A stretch of 64,000 nt of DNA from Minicystis rosea (GCA_001931535.1 CP016211.1:9656377-9720376), one strand, 5' to 3'. Positions 18,419-29,788 are shown, counted from the first letter of the stretch. Translations and numbers: made by a program. The notes: generated by a model not told the origin, from the sequence alone.

Positions 18419-18451
18419 GGGCACGTGCCGGGCACGTGCCGGGCACGTGCC
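18419..18451. promoter_or_regulatory. Three phased GGGCACGTGCC repeats (operator-like), copy 2
   Basis: Three exact 11-bp units GGGCACGTGCC in tandem, each containing the palindrome GGCACGTGCC. The period equals about one helical turn. They lie 129-161 bp upstream of the hybrid-kinase start, in the 385-bp gap between it and htpG. The same motif is found before the PFK-2/FBPase-2 gene. The rest of the gap (18291-18675) shows no gene. Confidence 0.58.
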
Positions 18452-18675
18452 CGCGCCTCACGGTGCCGGTTGGCGCGGAAGCCCGCTGAACCTGCTGAAC
18501 CCCTGCCTCGTGAGGCCATTCAGCAACGTGCGTGCCCGCTTCGCGCAAACGTTGCCGGCTCACGCGTACCGCATCGCAGCCTCGATGCCTCCACCGCGAG
18601 CCGGCTCCATTTCATGTCAGCCAAGGCTGACACCGGCGCGCACCGTCCGGAGGTGCGCGCCGTGCCGCTCTCGGT

Positions 18676-20583
<1,908 letters not shown>

Positions 20584-20785
20584 GGCATCCTCTGGCGTCA
20601 GGAGGCACGGGCGCAGGCCCGGCCTTGCGGCCGACCAAATGGATCCGGTGCGCCGGAAGCGCAAGACCCCTGCCATCCCCTACCCCCGCCGTGGCCGCCC
20701 CCTCGCCCCCAAGCCACCCGATGCCCCTCGGGCCGAAGCCGAGACGGGCAGCTTCTTTGCGTGACCGCAGGCTCTGGCTTCGCAT

Positions 20786-20937
<152 letters not shown>

Positions 20938-20965
20938 CGACACGCTCGCAGCCGAGCAACAGCCC

Positions 20966-22114
20966 TCACTTGGGCAAGAGAATCTCACAGGGGAAGTCGA
21001 ACGAGATCCCTTGTGTCGCCCCTTTGAGCTTTTCGCAGGCCGCGCCGGCGAGCACCAGAGTCGTCGGGCCGGCCATGCTCCAACCGTTGGTGCCGTCATA
21101 AGGCACCTCTGTCCCGTCGATGAGCACCTTGCCCTGGTCGGCGTGGGCCAGATCGACCTCGATTTTCCCTTGGAGATCGAAGGTGCAGCTCTTGGTGCCG
21201 GCCACGGCGGCGGAGAGCGCCGTCTCGAGAGCGGCCGAGTCGGTGGGGTTCGGCGTGTAGTATTTGGTGGTGCCGCCGGAGGCGGCGTACGTGCCTTTGG
21301 CGTTGGCCCAGTTGCCGCTGAAGCAGGCGTAAAGGGCGTTGTCGCCGGGGCTCGCCACGGGGGCGCCGGCGCCGGCGTTGGCCACGTCTTGGAGATGTTG
21401 TGCGAAGACGCCGGATCCCAGGCCGAAGACGAGCGTGCCAATCCCTTGCTGGCGAGCGGCTTGCACGGCGCCGATGACGTCGTCGCGGGCGCACTCGGGG
21501 GTTCCATCGTCGCAGCGGTCGGGCTCGCCGTCGGTGACGAAGAGCAGGTATTTGTCGCCGGGGTCGGTGACGGCGACGAGCTTGGGCACGGCCACGGTTT
21601 GAATCGTCATGCCCGTCGGCGTCTCCAGCTTGCTGCCCGGCTTCACCGACGCCGCGTCGTAGACGGCCTTGATGGCAGCGTGGTTTTGCAAAGCGATGTC
21701 CGTCTCCGTGACGAGCGGGCAGGCCTGACCGATGATGCCCGTGAAGGTCAAGAGGCCGAATCGCACCTTGCCCTGCGCGCCCTCGACCACGTTGAGCACC
21801 GCCGTCTTGAGCGGATCCCAGGCGCCGCTGTCGAACATGCTCCCCGAGCGATCGACGAGGAGAAGCACCGTCGGAGTCTGCGGCTCGAAGGTGATGTCGA
21901 TGTGCTGGCAGCCGCTCGCGCCGCCGGTGCCGCTGCCCGTGCCGGAGGTGGTGAGGGCGATCTCCCCACCCATGCCCGCGCCGCCCGCAGAAGCCCCGCC
22001 GTTGCCGGAGCCGCCGTTGCCTTTGGGCGGGATCTCGCCGCCGGCATTGCAGCCCGCGGCAAGCATGAAGGCGCCGACCAGAGACACTGCGATCGAGCCA
22101 AGCATCCTTCGCAT
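20966..22114 (-). CDS. VWA-domain lipoprotein
   Basis: A 382-residue surface lipoprotein. The ATG at 22114 has GGAGGAGG upstream. The signal MRRMLGSIAVSLVGAFMLAAGC ends in a lipobox (LAAGC). A Gly/Ser/Asn-rich linker follows to about residue 65. A von Willebrand factor A domain covers about residues 85-290, with a MIDAS motif VLLLVDRSGSMFDSG (DxSxS) and LLFVTDGEPDRCDDG, the usual second metal-site segment. A final beta-rich piece ends at CEILLPK. It probably binds ligands through a metal ion on the outer membrane surface. It closes the leftward envelope cluster that begins near 33 kb. Confidence 0.85.
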   Translation of the reverse strand: MRRMLGSIAVSLVGAFMLAAGCNAGGEIPPKGNGGSGNGGASAGGAGMGGEIALTTSGTGSGTGGASGCQHIDITFEPQTPTVLLLVDRSGSMFDSGAWDPLKTAVLNVVEGAQGKVRFGLLTFTGIIGQACPLVTETDIALQNHAAIKAVYDAASVKPGSKLETPTGMTIQTVAVPKLVAVTDPGDKYLLFVTDGEPDRCDDGTPECARDDVIGAVQAARQQGIGTLVFGLGSGVFAQHLQDVANAGAGAPVASPGDNALYACFSGNWANAKGTYAASGGTTKYYTPNPTDSAALETALSAAVAGTKSCTFDLQGKIEVDLAHADQGKVLIDGTEVPYDGTNGWSMAGPTTLVLAGAACEKLKGATQGISFDFPCEILLPK

Positions 22115-22205
22115 CACGACCTCCTCCGCGAGCGCGGCGGCGACGCCCACGAGCCTATCCGCCGCGCGCCTCGGACGGCAATCGCCCCCGCCCCTGGGTC
22201 GCCGA

Positions 22206-22235
22206 ATTTCATGACAGCACATTGCGTCATGAAAT
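22206..22235. promoter_or_regulatory. Palindromic site upstream of the VWA lipoprotein
   Basis: A perfect 10-bp inverted repeat, ATTTCATGAC (22206-22215) and GTCATGAAAT (22226-22235), spaced 10 bp. It lies about 90 bp upstream of the VWA gene start and about 165 bp downstream of the preceding gene. The AT-rich palindrome in GC-rich DNA suggests an operator; a terminator is less likely because there is no T-run. Confidence 0.45.
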
Positions 22236-22400
22236 GCGACCGGGGGTGGCCGCGCCCATCACCACGAGGTGCCGACGGGACGATTGCGGCGATCTTCAAC
22301 GGCGAGCAACTCTGGGTCCGTCATGCGGTGAGCGTGGTGGAGCGGCCCACCGAGCCAAGATCCCGAGGTGAAGACGCTCGCCCCTGATCGGGCCCTGCAA

Positions 22401-24803
22401 TCAGGGGCAGACGACGCCGCCGTACCCGAGCGCGTCGGCCAGGTTCGCGTAGTCCTGGCAGAGCTGGTGCTCGTTGCAAAACCTGCTCTGGGCGACGAAG
22501 GGATTGGTGGGCGTGGTGCTGGGCGGAAGAGCGGCGTCGATGCAGACGAGGAGCGACGGGATGGGATCGGCGGCGCTCTGCGCCGGCCGGATGCCTCCGA
22601 GCATGAATTGAGGAGACGTGAGCAGCGTGCCGCAATAGCCGCGCAGCTTGCTCGGGAGATCGTAGACGAGCGCCGCCGGGAAGCCGAGCGACGAGACGCC
22701 GAAATAGTCGGCCAGGAAATCAGCCTCCGTGTCGGGGAGCTGGATCTTCCAATACCCCTTTTGGACACCGTACTGATCGAGCATCTTCACCGCGGCTTCA
22801 TGCGTCACCGTGTCGCGGTAAGCTTGCCACTTCTGCTTCCACGCCTTGTCAGCGAGCTTGTCGGCAAAGGCGTCGAAGCGCTCGCGCCACGCGTCCGGAT
22901 CTTCTTCTTCGGGAGGCTCGCTCGCGCCCGATCCATCCGGCGGTACGAGCTTGACGGCTCGCACCCGCGCGGCCTCGCGCTGCTGCGCGCGCACGTCGAA
23001 CATCTGAGACTCCTGCTCGAGGCGCTCGAGGATGGATCCGGTGTCGTCCCAGCTCGGGTCGTAACCGTTCTTCGGCCCCGGAAAGGTCGAGGGAGTCTCC
23101 GGCCCGGGGTTCTCGGCGATGGTCTGATCTTGGATCAAGCGATCTTTGAAGGCGACGATCACGTCACGCACCGTGTAGCCGGGCTGGGGCGCGTTGTTGA
23201 TGGCCAAGAGGACCTCTTCCACCCAGTCCCTGTAATAAGGCGAGGTGTACGAGATGGGCTTGCGGCAAGTGCCGACGGCGGCCTCCCAGGTGAGGAGCGA
23301 TTGGAAGTCCACATCGTCCTTGCCCGGTCGAGCCAGGCTCTCGTAACGCCCCAGGTCTCTCGCGAGCTCCTTGGACATGAAGGTATCGATGACGCCCGTG
23401 GCGCCGGAGCCCGGCGCGACCTTGGGCGTCGGCCAACCGAGGGCGTGGTGCGCCGCGGAGAGGAGCGCAGGGATGTTGTAGCGATGGACCAGATCGCCTT
23501 GCCCGTTCACGTTCTGCCCGGCGCCGACGTCGTTCTTGGCCCAACCATTGAAGAACATCGGAAATGGATAGGCGGACGGCGCCTCGCTCGGCGCGACCAT
23601 GTTGAACGTGCCCCGGAGGACCAGCGATTTGATCAGGTAGCGCAGGGACCAATTCATGAAGACGAGCGAAGAGGCATATCCTTGGAGGTAATACCGTTGC
23701 TCGTCGACCCGCGGGTGGCCGTGCGGGAGCGTGAGCCCGTGTCCCTCGAGCGCCTTGACGACGGCCTCGGTGGCGGAGAGCGCGAGGGCCGCGGCGAAGC
23801 TCTTTTCCCCCGAGAGCGAGCCGAACGAAAAGGATCGACCCGCGTCCTGCCTCTGGGAGAGGTCGATCGAGAGATCCGTCGCCGTGAGCGCATTGCGGCC
23901 CGCGAGCAGGGCTCGATCGAGGTCGAGCACGTCGTAGTGCGCGTCGTCCGAAGGGTGGAGGCCGGCGAAGTCGCTGCCTTCGTTCTGCGGTGTGTACGCG
24001 TCGGCCACGGAGCCTTGGAGGATGTCCGCGCAGCCTGCGCTCATGTGGCCGAACGGGGCGATGGTGGTGCCCCCGCCCTCACCGAAGGCCGTGCCCACGC
24101 GATCCGCCGAAACGCTGCCGTTCGGGAACAAGGCACCATCGAGATCCAAGGGGACGGGGGCGATGTCGACGCGAGACCAGGTGGAGGTGTGGCACGAGAC
24201 ACAATCGCTCTGCCGGTTGACGAAGCCTCGCAGAAAGGCGGTTTGCGCCTCCGACGAGTGGCTCCGCCCGGATTTGCCGAGGCTCAGGAGCTGCGCGCGA
24301 AAGGGGGTGAAGAGATCGTCGCGGGCGATGGCCGAGCGGAGCACGTCAGCCATCGAGAAGTTGTTCGGGAGCGTGACGGTGAGCGTGGGATCGATCTGGG
24401 AAGAGAGCGTGCCCGCGAGCCCCCCCTGCGCGCCGGCGAAGCTCGTATAGAGCGTGGGTGTGTTCCAGCAAGCCATCGACGCGCTGTCGGCAAGGTTCGC
24501 CTGCGGCATGAGCCCGTCGCGCTGAAGCTTGAGCATGTCCGCGAGGACGACGGCCCAATACTCCTCGAAATCGGGCCGGGCCATGAGCACGTCGACCACG
24601 GCCTCGCGGCCCTTCTGGTGCATGAGATCGACGAGGACGCGACTCTCCATGGCGTTCACGGGTTTGCGGCCGAGCACCGCGGGGACGACCTGCTCGACCC
24701 AAGCGCCGTCGCCGGCGTCGTTGGGCGTATAGGGATAAAGGCAGCCGGCGACGCCGATCACGGAGGCCGCGGCGAGCGTGCGGAGCACGATGTTCCGAAT
24801 CAT
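22401..24803 (-). CDS. Lipoprotein with cytochrome-type CxxCH motif, partner of DUF1501 protein
   Basis: An 800-residue protein. The lipobox is SVIGVAGC (Cys21) and the ATG has GGAGGA upstream. Residues 30-160 are helical (MESRVLVDLMHQKGREAVVD, RPDFEEYWAVVLADMLKLQR), resembling the N-terminal helical segments of planctomycete-type DUF1549/DUF1588/DUF1800 proteins. One heme-binding-like CVSCH is at residues 201-205. The C-terminal part repeats a helical pattern ending in several Cys residues. It starts 18 bp after the DUF1501 gene stop, an operon. Such pairs are known in Planctomycetes and Myxococcota, with no settled function. An envelope redox or polymer-degrading role is inferred. Confidence 0.7.
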   Translation of the reverse strand: MIRNIVLRTLAAASVIGVAGCLYPYTPNDAGDGAWVEQVVPAVLGRKPVNAMESRVLVDLMHQKGREAVVDVLMARPDFEEYWAVVLADMLKLQRDGLMPQANLADSASMACWNTPTLYTSFAGAQGGLAGTLSSQIDPTLTVTLPNNFSMADVLRSAIARDDLFTPFRAQLLSLGKSGRSHSSEAQTAFLRGFVNRQSDCVSCHTSTWSRVDIAPVPLDLDGALFPNGSVSADRVGTAFGEGGGTTIAPFGHMSAGCADILQGSVADAYTPQNEGSDFAGLHPSDDAHYDVLDLDRALLAGRNALTATDLSIDLSQRQDAGRSFSFGSLSGEKSFAAALALSATEAVVKALEGHGLTLPHGHPRVDEQRYYLQGYASSLVFMNWSLRYLIKSLVLRGTFNMVAPSEAPSAYPFPMFFNGWAKNDVGAGQNVNGQGDLVHRYNIPALLSAAHHALGWPTPKVAPGSGATGVIDTFMSKELARDLGRYESLARPGKDDVDFQSLLTWEAAVGTCRKPISYTSPYYRDWVEEVLLAINNAPQPGYTVRDVIVAFKDRLIQDQTIAENPGPETPSTFPGPKNGYDPSWDDTGSILERLEQESQMFDVRAQQREAARVRAVKLVPPDGSGASEPPEEEDPDAWRERFDAFADKLADKAWKQKWQAYRDTVTHEAAVKMLDQYGVQKGYWKIQLPDTEADFLADYFGVSSLGFPAALVYDLPSKLRGYCGTLLTSPQFMLGGIRPAQSAADPIPSLLVCIDAALPPSTTPTNPFVAQSRFCNEHQLCQDYANLADALGYGGVVCP

Positions 24804-24821
24804 GATGTCCTCCGTCGAGGG

Positions 24822-26327
24822 TTAGAGTCCGAAGATGCCTTGTTCGAGCACGGGGACGTTGCCCGCGGACAACGTGGTGAATTGCGAGAGGTAGAGCCCG
24901 AACCAATCCTCGCTCTGGCTGTACATGTCCGCTTGCCAGGGGTCGATTCCGGCGGCCAGCGAGACGGCGGCACGCACCGCGGTGACACCGTATACGCCGT
25001 CGCCGACCGCGATGCCGAACGGGTTCGCCGGGCCGGTGAGGATGCCGGCGATACCGCGCGTGGTGATCGGTCCGCCGAGGAGCAGGACGGGATACCCTTC
25101 CGGGTTGTGCTCGGTGCCGTTGCCGACGACACCGTTGCTGTTGGGCGAGGATTGGTGGCGCCCGAACTCGCTGTGGATGAAGACGAGCGTGTCGTCGAGA
25201 TCGATCGCGCCCGAGGCGATGACCTTGTGAATCCCGTACGCGACTTGATAGGTCCGCTTGGTGAGGTAGGCCGCATATCCCTCGAACGTCGAATAGTAAG
25301 AGCCGGTGTGGGTGTCCCAGCCGGCGTCGGCGACGAGCACGTGACGCGCCCCATTGGCGAGCAGACCGGCGGCCGCTTCGATGGCGCCGACGGTGGCGTT
25401 TTGGGCCGCATTGGTGGTGGGCGGGACGGCGAAGCTCACGCCATTGATCCGGGCCTGCACGCCCTGGTGCTGCTGGAGAGTCCCGAGCGCGCCCTCGTAG
25501 GCATCGTAGGCTCGGGAGCGCGTGCGCGAGCCCGCGTGGTAGAGCATCGATCGATAGCGGTTGTTGTAATGCCGGCGCAGCGCGTCGCCGTCGGATCGAG
25601 CCACCGTGCTGCCCGCGGGTGGCACGTCGCGCGCGAGCTGGGCCGCGAGCGCGGTGTTGCCCATGGCGACGAGCACCGGCGCATTCTCCGTACCGTGAGC
25701 GCCGATGGCGGTCGCGGAAGAGAGCGTATTGGTGCCGTGTCCTTCGCCGACGGCGATGACGAAAGACACCGGAGCCTCACCGGGCGCGCGTGTCCGGTTC
25801 ACCGCGGCGCCGAGCGAGAACGCGCCGGCGCGGCCGAGCGCGTTGCCGGTGAGCGCCAAAGGGCCCGCGCCCTCATGAAAGGGAAACGAATGCCGGAGGA
25901 TGACCATTCGTGCCCGACCAGCGTGCGGCACGAGCGGCGTGACGCCGGGCCCCCAGTACACGCGGTCACCATTCGGCGCGAACGCGAAGAAGGTCCTGTG
26001 GAGCGGCGTCGGCGGGCACAGCGTAGGATCGGAGACGCCGGTGAACAGGGGCGACCAATCGTTGGGAGATCCGGTGGAAATGGTCGAGAGGCCTGGATTG
26101 TACTGGGTCGCGTTCCCCACCCAGGTCGGAACTTGATAGGCGTGCGCCCAGAAGTCCGCGCCTCCGTCGAGGAAGATCTCGAGGATCTTGTAGGTGCGCC
26201 CATTGCTGAGCGTCGCCGTCGTGAGCCCACTGGCCCCCGCGATCCTCGGCACGACCGCGGACGCCCCCGCGATCGCGCCGCCCGCGAGCGCGCCTTTGAG
26301 GAACGAGCGCCGGGAAAAGCCGCTCAT
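24822..26327 (-). CDS. Tat-exported DUF1501-family protein
   Basis: A 501-residue protein. The twin-arginine signal SRRSFLKGALAGGAIAGASA is clear and GAGGAGG precedes the ATG. The body is sulfatase/alkaline-phosphatase-like as in DUF1501: KILEIFLDGGADFWAHAYQV, the internal LVADAGWDTHTGSYY, and TLVFIHSEFGRHQSSPNSNG followed by HNPEGYPVLLLGGPI. The WDTH, SEFGR and GxxHNP-like signatures are typical for the family. It folds in the cytoplasm and crosses by Tat, so it may carry a metal. It is first of a two-gene unit with the CxxCH lipoprotein. Confidence 0.87.
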   Translation of the reverse strand: MSGFSRRSFLKGALAGGAIAGASAVVPRIAGASGLTTATLSNGRTYKILEIFLDGGADFWAHAYQVPTWVGNATQYNPGLSTISTGSPNDWSPLFTGVSDPTLCPPTPLHRTFFAFAPNGDRVYWGPGVTPLVPHAGRARMVILRHSFPFHEGAGPLALTGNALGRAGAFSLGAAVNRTRAPGEAPVSFVIAVGEGHGTNTLSSATAIGAHGTENAPVLVAMGNTALAAQLARDVPPAGSTVARSDGDALRRHYNNRYRSMLYHAGSRTRSRAYDAYEGALGTLQQHQGVQARINGVSFAVPPTTNAAQNATVGAIEAAAGLLANGARHVLVADAGWDTHTGSYYSTFEGYAAYLTKRTYQVAYGIHKVIASGAIDLDDTLVFIHSEFGRHQSSPNSNGVVGNGTEHNPEGYPVLLLGGPITTRGIAGILTGPANPFGIAVGDGVYGVTAVRAAVSLAAGIDPWQADMYSQSEDWFGLYLSQFTTLSAGNVPVLEQGIFGL

Positions 26328-26544
26328 GACACACCTCCTCGGTGAATTTCGAGATTGGACCAGCGTGCTTGTCGAGATCGCATGTGCGGTGTTTCTCCGG
26401 GCTCGTTCTCGGATCGAAAGGACTCCTCCGCCGGGCGCACGACGAGCAGGCGGCGGAGGGGCGTCCGTCGGATCGATGGTTGTCGTTTCGTCGCGTCGAA
26501 GGAGCGCGACGTGAGGAGTCGAAGTGTCGTGAATCAGCCGGTGA

Positions 26545-27555
26545 TCACTGCTGCTTCAACGGCGGATCCTTCACCCCCGGGTTCGCCGGGTCCACGCCCA
26601 CGCAGCTCACGTATTCGATGTGCTTGCAGACGGGCTTGTCGGCGCAGAGATCGAGCACCGTTTGGTCGGGGCATTGCCAACCGCTGTTCTCGCCGAGCTG
26701 GAAGGTCGTCCCCGCGGGCAGGTTGCCGGTGGACCAGAGGAGGTTCGCCGCATAGGCCGTCTCGTCGAGGACCGCGGCGTCGGTGGTGAGCGCGCCGGCC
26801 GCGAACGGGCCTGAGATCTCCGCGCCGAAGGCCGCGATCTGCCCATCGTTCCTGCCGCGCAGCTCGATGATGTGCGTGCCCGAGGTCAGGTGGATGGGCA
26901 GGAGATGCCAGTAGTTGAAGGCGAGGGTGCTGCTGGAGGTGTCGCTGTAGACGCTGGTCCCGTCGACGTCCAAACGAACCTGGTTGTCGCCGGCGATGCC
27001 GAGGATGTATTCGCCGCTCACGGCGATGGGGAGGCAGACGGCGAATCCGATCCACTCGTCGAGAGGCTCCGTGCCCGCCGTCGAGGAGGTACCGTCACAG
27101 GCCCAGATGCCAACGTCGTTGAGGCGCCCATCGAGCGGAGCGGCCGAGCCGTCGCCCCAATACGAGTTCATCTCCGAGGTGCCACCGGGCGCCGTGCCGC
27201 CGGGCTCCACGTGAGCGCCGAACTTGCCATAGACCTTGTTCTGATCGACCTGGCAGACGTTGTAGACCGTCGCGTGCTGGGTGGGATCGACCTGGCTCTC
27301 CTTGAAACAGGCGTCGCCCGCCGGCGTCACCGTATAGCCTTCAGGGCACTGGCACTTGGTGATCGGCGTGCCGCCGGTGCCGGACGAAGAGCTCGACGTG
27401 GTGGCCGCACCGCCGGCCCCGCCATCGCCGTTGCAACCGCAGGTGTTGCAGCAGCAGCCGGAGCCGTTGTCATTGTCGATGTCGATGTCGATGTTGTTGC
27501 AGGCGAAGAGCGCGACGGGGGCGATGAGGGCGACGACACGAATCCAGCGGTGCAT
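26545..27555 (-). CDS. Cys-rich lipoprotein with beta-sandwich domain
   Basis: A 336-residue lipoprotein. The ATG at 27555 has AAAGGAT upstream and gives MHRWIRVVALIAPVALFAC, whose final Cys is a lipobox cysteine. It is followed by alternating Ile-Asp (NNIDIDIDND) and a Cys cluster (GCCCNTCGC), then a Gly/Ser linker. From about residue 85 a beta-rich body has GEYILGIAGDNQVRLDVDGT and THIIELRGRNDGQIAAFGAE, which read like a PA14- or carbohydrate-binding-type fold. The C-terminus has three further Cys. It is last before the protease gene in the leftward cluster and shares a leader motif with it. Confidence 0.7.
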   Translation of the reverse strand: MHRWIRVVALIAPVALFACNNIDIDIDNDNGSGCCCNTCGCNGDGGAGGAATTSSSSSGTGGTPITKCQCPEGYTVTPAGDACFKESQVDPTQHATVYNVCQVDQNKVYGKFGAHVEPGGTAPGGTSEMNSYWGDGSAAPLDGRLNDVGIWACDGTSSTAGTEPLDEWIGFAVCLPIAVSGEYILGIAGDNQVRLDVDGTSVYSDTSSSTLAFNYWHLLPIHLTSGTHIIELRGRNDGQIAAFGAEISGPFAAGALTTDAAVLDETAYAANLLWSTGNLPAGTTFQLGENSGWQCPDQTVLDLCADKPVCKHIEYVSCVGVDPANPGVKDPPLKQQ

Positions 27556-27648
27556 GGTCGTAGATCCTTTCGGGGGTGGTCGGCGGGCTCCTGGACAATC
27601 AGGCTGACCGACTCTGTATCTGGATCTACGAAGCGCCCCCCGAGGGGT

Positions 27649-27657
27649 GGACAGCGA
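27649..27657 (-). promoter_or_regulatory. Shared leader motif, copy A
   Basis: On the minus strand TCGCTGTCC is followed by a C-rich then G-rich hairpin (CCCCTCGGGG), about 94-102 bp before the Cys-rich lipoprotein start. The same arrangement is found before the subtilisin-like lipoprotein at 29710-29718. It also follows the upstream stop, so an attenuator or terminator is possible. Confidence 0.4.
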
Positions 27658-27668
27658 TCGGTATTTAT

Positions 27669-29651
27669 TTACCAGATCGGGAGCTGCGCATACGCCGCCG
27701 TGCCCGACGACTCCTCCCACACGAGATAGGCACGGGTCCCCGCGGTCACGGCCACGTTACGGGTGAGCCGGAAAGTCGATCGGCCGGCGAGGTTGCCGAG
27801 CGCATAGCTCGACCAGCCGCTCTGGCTGCTGACCACGATGTGCACGTTGTCGAAACGCATGTTGGCGGGCGGATCGATGTGAAGGATGGCTTCGAGCGCG
27901 GGCTCGATTCCGCACGTCGGGCACCCGGGCCAAAGCGGTTGGGGCGAGACGAACGCGCCGGCAGCCTCGGTGGGGAGGAAGTTGAGGGGCGTTGCCGGCG
28001 TGAGCGATGCGGTGAGGGTGGGAATCGAACCGGTCGCGAAATACGCATTCATCGAGGCCTTCAACGAAGCCGACAGAGGCGCGTTCTGCACCGTGACGGT
28101 GCCGGGATCGGGATCGCTGCACGTCGTCGAAGCCGCGATGAGACCCATACCGCGGAGCGTGCGGCAGAGCGAGGCGCGGCGGACGCGGGACGCCGTGGTG
28201 AGCGGCGAGACCTCCGTCGTGAGAGACGTGCGAGCCCCGTAATCGTAGACCGTCGCCATGACATCGGCCGGCGCGCGGCTCGGCGCGTAGGCCCACCCGG
28301 TGGCCACGATGGAGCTCACCACCATGGTGGAGACGGAGGTGCCGGTGAGCGGATAAGGCGCCACCGCGGGCAGGGTTCCATTGGCTTGCGCCGAGCTCAA
28401 AGAGCCTTCGTAGGATGTCCCGAGGAAACCGGGCCCGACGAGGCGCGGGAGGCTCCGCGGCCGGTGCGGTGCAAGCGGCTGATCGCCGGAATCGAGGGCG
28501 CCGACCGGGTGGACCAGCGGATCGTAGGAGACCGTGGAAGGCCGGACGCGCAGGCCGGTCTGTTGAGAATAGATGGTGTCGAACTCGTCATCGTAGAAGT
28601 CCGCCGAGCACTCTGGGACGGCCCACGTGGCGAAGTGGGCCGGGCACATGAGGCCTGCCGAGCCCCCGCTCCCCGTGTTGTTGCCCGCCGCGGTCACGAT
28701 GAATGCGCCGTGACAGCGAGCCTCGACGAGCGCGTCGTACACGGCGGCCGCAGGGGCGTTGAGGTCTTTCACGGCCCCGACATGGCAGTCGGAGTCGCTC
28801 GGATGATCTTCCCAACCCACGCTGAGATTGATGACGAGCCGGGGCTCGCCGCGCTTCACGAGATCGTCTTTCCAGTCGACGAGCGTGCGGCGGATGGTCG
28901 TCGCCAAATCACCTCTCGTCCCCGAGAGACCGCCGGTCACATCCGGCTGGGGATTGCCACCGTCCCGCAGGGCGAGGGCCGTTTCCACGTGCACGGCGCA
29001 GGCGCTGCCCTTCTCCTGCGGACAACCGATGTCGCTGCCGAGATAGGCGAGGACCTCACCGTGCTCGCCGAAGGGAGCCGTGGTGCCGTGGGGCTGAATC
29101 GAGGGGAGCAATGCCATGCTGACGGGGCCGTCGCCGGGCTGGCCGAAGCTGTCAGGGGCGTTGTCGACGACGGCGAGGCGCGTGGGCTTGAGCGATGAGC
29201 TCACCGGCAGCGAGGTGAGACCGCCGGCCGCATCGTGAATGGTTTGGCGCTGGGCGAGCGCGGCCTCCTCGGGGAAGCCGAGGGGCATGACGACCGGGCA
29301 GTCCTCGTCGAAGCCTTTGAGGACACCGGCAGTGGCCGTGAGCGCCGCAACGTCCGCGGCGGTCGGCGCCGGGCCGGCGGAAGGGTCCCACTCGAAGAGG
29401 CAATAGCGCGTCAGATTCGGCGCCGTGGCGCCGGTGAAGAGGGGGGAGCCGAGCCACCCCGGGCCGGGCGGGAGATAGGTCGTGCAAACGGAGCCGCCCG
29501 GCTTGATACCAATCCAGCGAACGCCTCCGCAGGTGAGCCCCGAGCCACCGGAAGGCCCGGATCGTGGGCCGCACGCACTCGAGAGGACCGGCAAGAGAAA
29601 CGCGGACACGAGCCACCGGCCCAGCCGGCGGCGAACGGAGGATTGAGCCAT
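27669..29651 (-). CDS. Subtilisin-like (S8-type) serine protease lipoprotein
   Basis: A 660-residue exported protein. The signal MAQSSVRRRLGRWLVSAFLL continues to a lipobox VLSSAC (Cys27). The catalytic triad of a subtilase can be placed: Asp163 in LAVVDNAPDS, His197 in GEHGEV and Ser439 in LTGTSVSTMVVSS. The oxyanion Asn is near 324 in FIVTAAGNNTG. These motifs are slightly off consensus (VDN rather than IDTG, GEHG rather than GHGTH), so activity is likely but not certain. A C-terminal beta-rich domain of about 150 residues follows. It lies between the CHAT gene and a Cys-rich lipoprotein on the same strand. Confidence 0.78.
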   Translation of the reverse strand: MAQSSVRRRLGRWLVSAFLLPVLSSACGPRSGPSGGSGLTCGGVRWIGIKPGGSVCTTYLPPGPGWLGSPLFTGATAPNLTRYCLFEWDPSAGPAPTAADVAALTATAGVLKGFDEDCPVVMPLGFPEEAALAQRQTIHDAAGGLTSLPVSSSLKPTRLAVVDNAPDSFGQPGDGPVSMALLPSIQPHGTTAPFGEHGEVLAYLGSDIGCPQEKGSACAVHVETALALRDGGNPQPDVTGGLSGTRGDLATTIRRTLVDWKDDLVKRGEPRLVINLSVGWEDHPSDSDCHVGAVKDLNAPAAAVYDALVEARCHGAFIVTAAGNNTGSGGSAGLMCPAHFATWAVPECSADFYDDEFDTIYSQQTGLRVRPSTVSYDPLVHPVGALDSGDQPLAPHRPRSLPRLVGPGFLGTSYEGSLSSAQANGTLPAVAPYPLTGTSVSTMVVSSIVATGWAYAPSRAPADVMATVYDYGARTSLTTEVSPLTTASRVRRASLCRTLRGMGLIAASTTCSDPDPGTVTVQNAPLSASLKASMNAYFATGSIPTLTASLTPATPLNFLPTEAAGAFVSPQPLWPGCPTCGIEPALEAILHIDPPANMRFDNVHIVVSSQSGWSSYALGNLAGRSTFRLTRNVAVTAGTRAYLVWEESSGTAAYAQLPIW

Positions 29652-29709
29652 GAGAATACCTCGCTGAAAAAGGCGCTCGGACGGGACTACGCCCCCGAAG
29701 GGAGGGGGC

Positions 29710-29718
29710 GGACAGCGA
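29710..29718 (-). promoter_or_regulatory. Shared leader motif, copy B
   Basis: Minus-strand TCGCTGTCC followed by a hairpin CGCCCCC/GGGGGCG with a 7-nt loop, about 60 bp before the protease start. It matches copy A at 27649-27657. A poly-A stretch (29725-29730 on the plus strand as T's) lies next to it. Confidence 0.4.
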
Positions 29719-29763
29719 CGTGTGTTTTTTCGATCGAGGGCCGGCTCGCCCGGCCCGGGGTTT

Positions 29764-29781
29764 GGGGCCGCTTGCGGCCCC
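29764..29781. repeat. GGGGCCGCTTGCGGCCCC hairpin repeat, copy 1
   Basis: A near-perfect 18-bp palindrome preceded by CGGGGTTT on the plus strand and followed by ATCGT. It lies 7 bp after the CHAT gene stop (leftward). The same core with the same flanks follows the grpE stop at 56454-56471 and lies inside the kamA-like frame at 63687-63704. Confidence 0.75.
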
Positions 29782-29788
29782 ATCGTGA

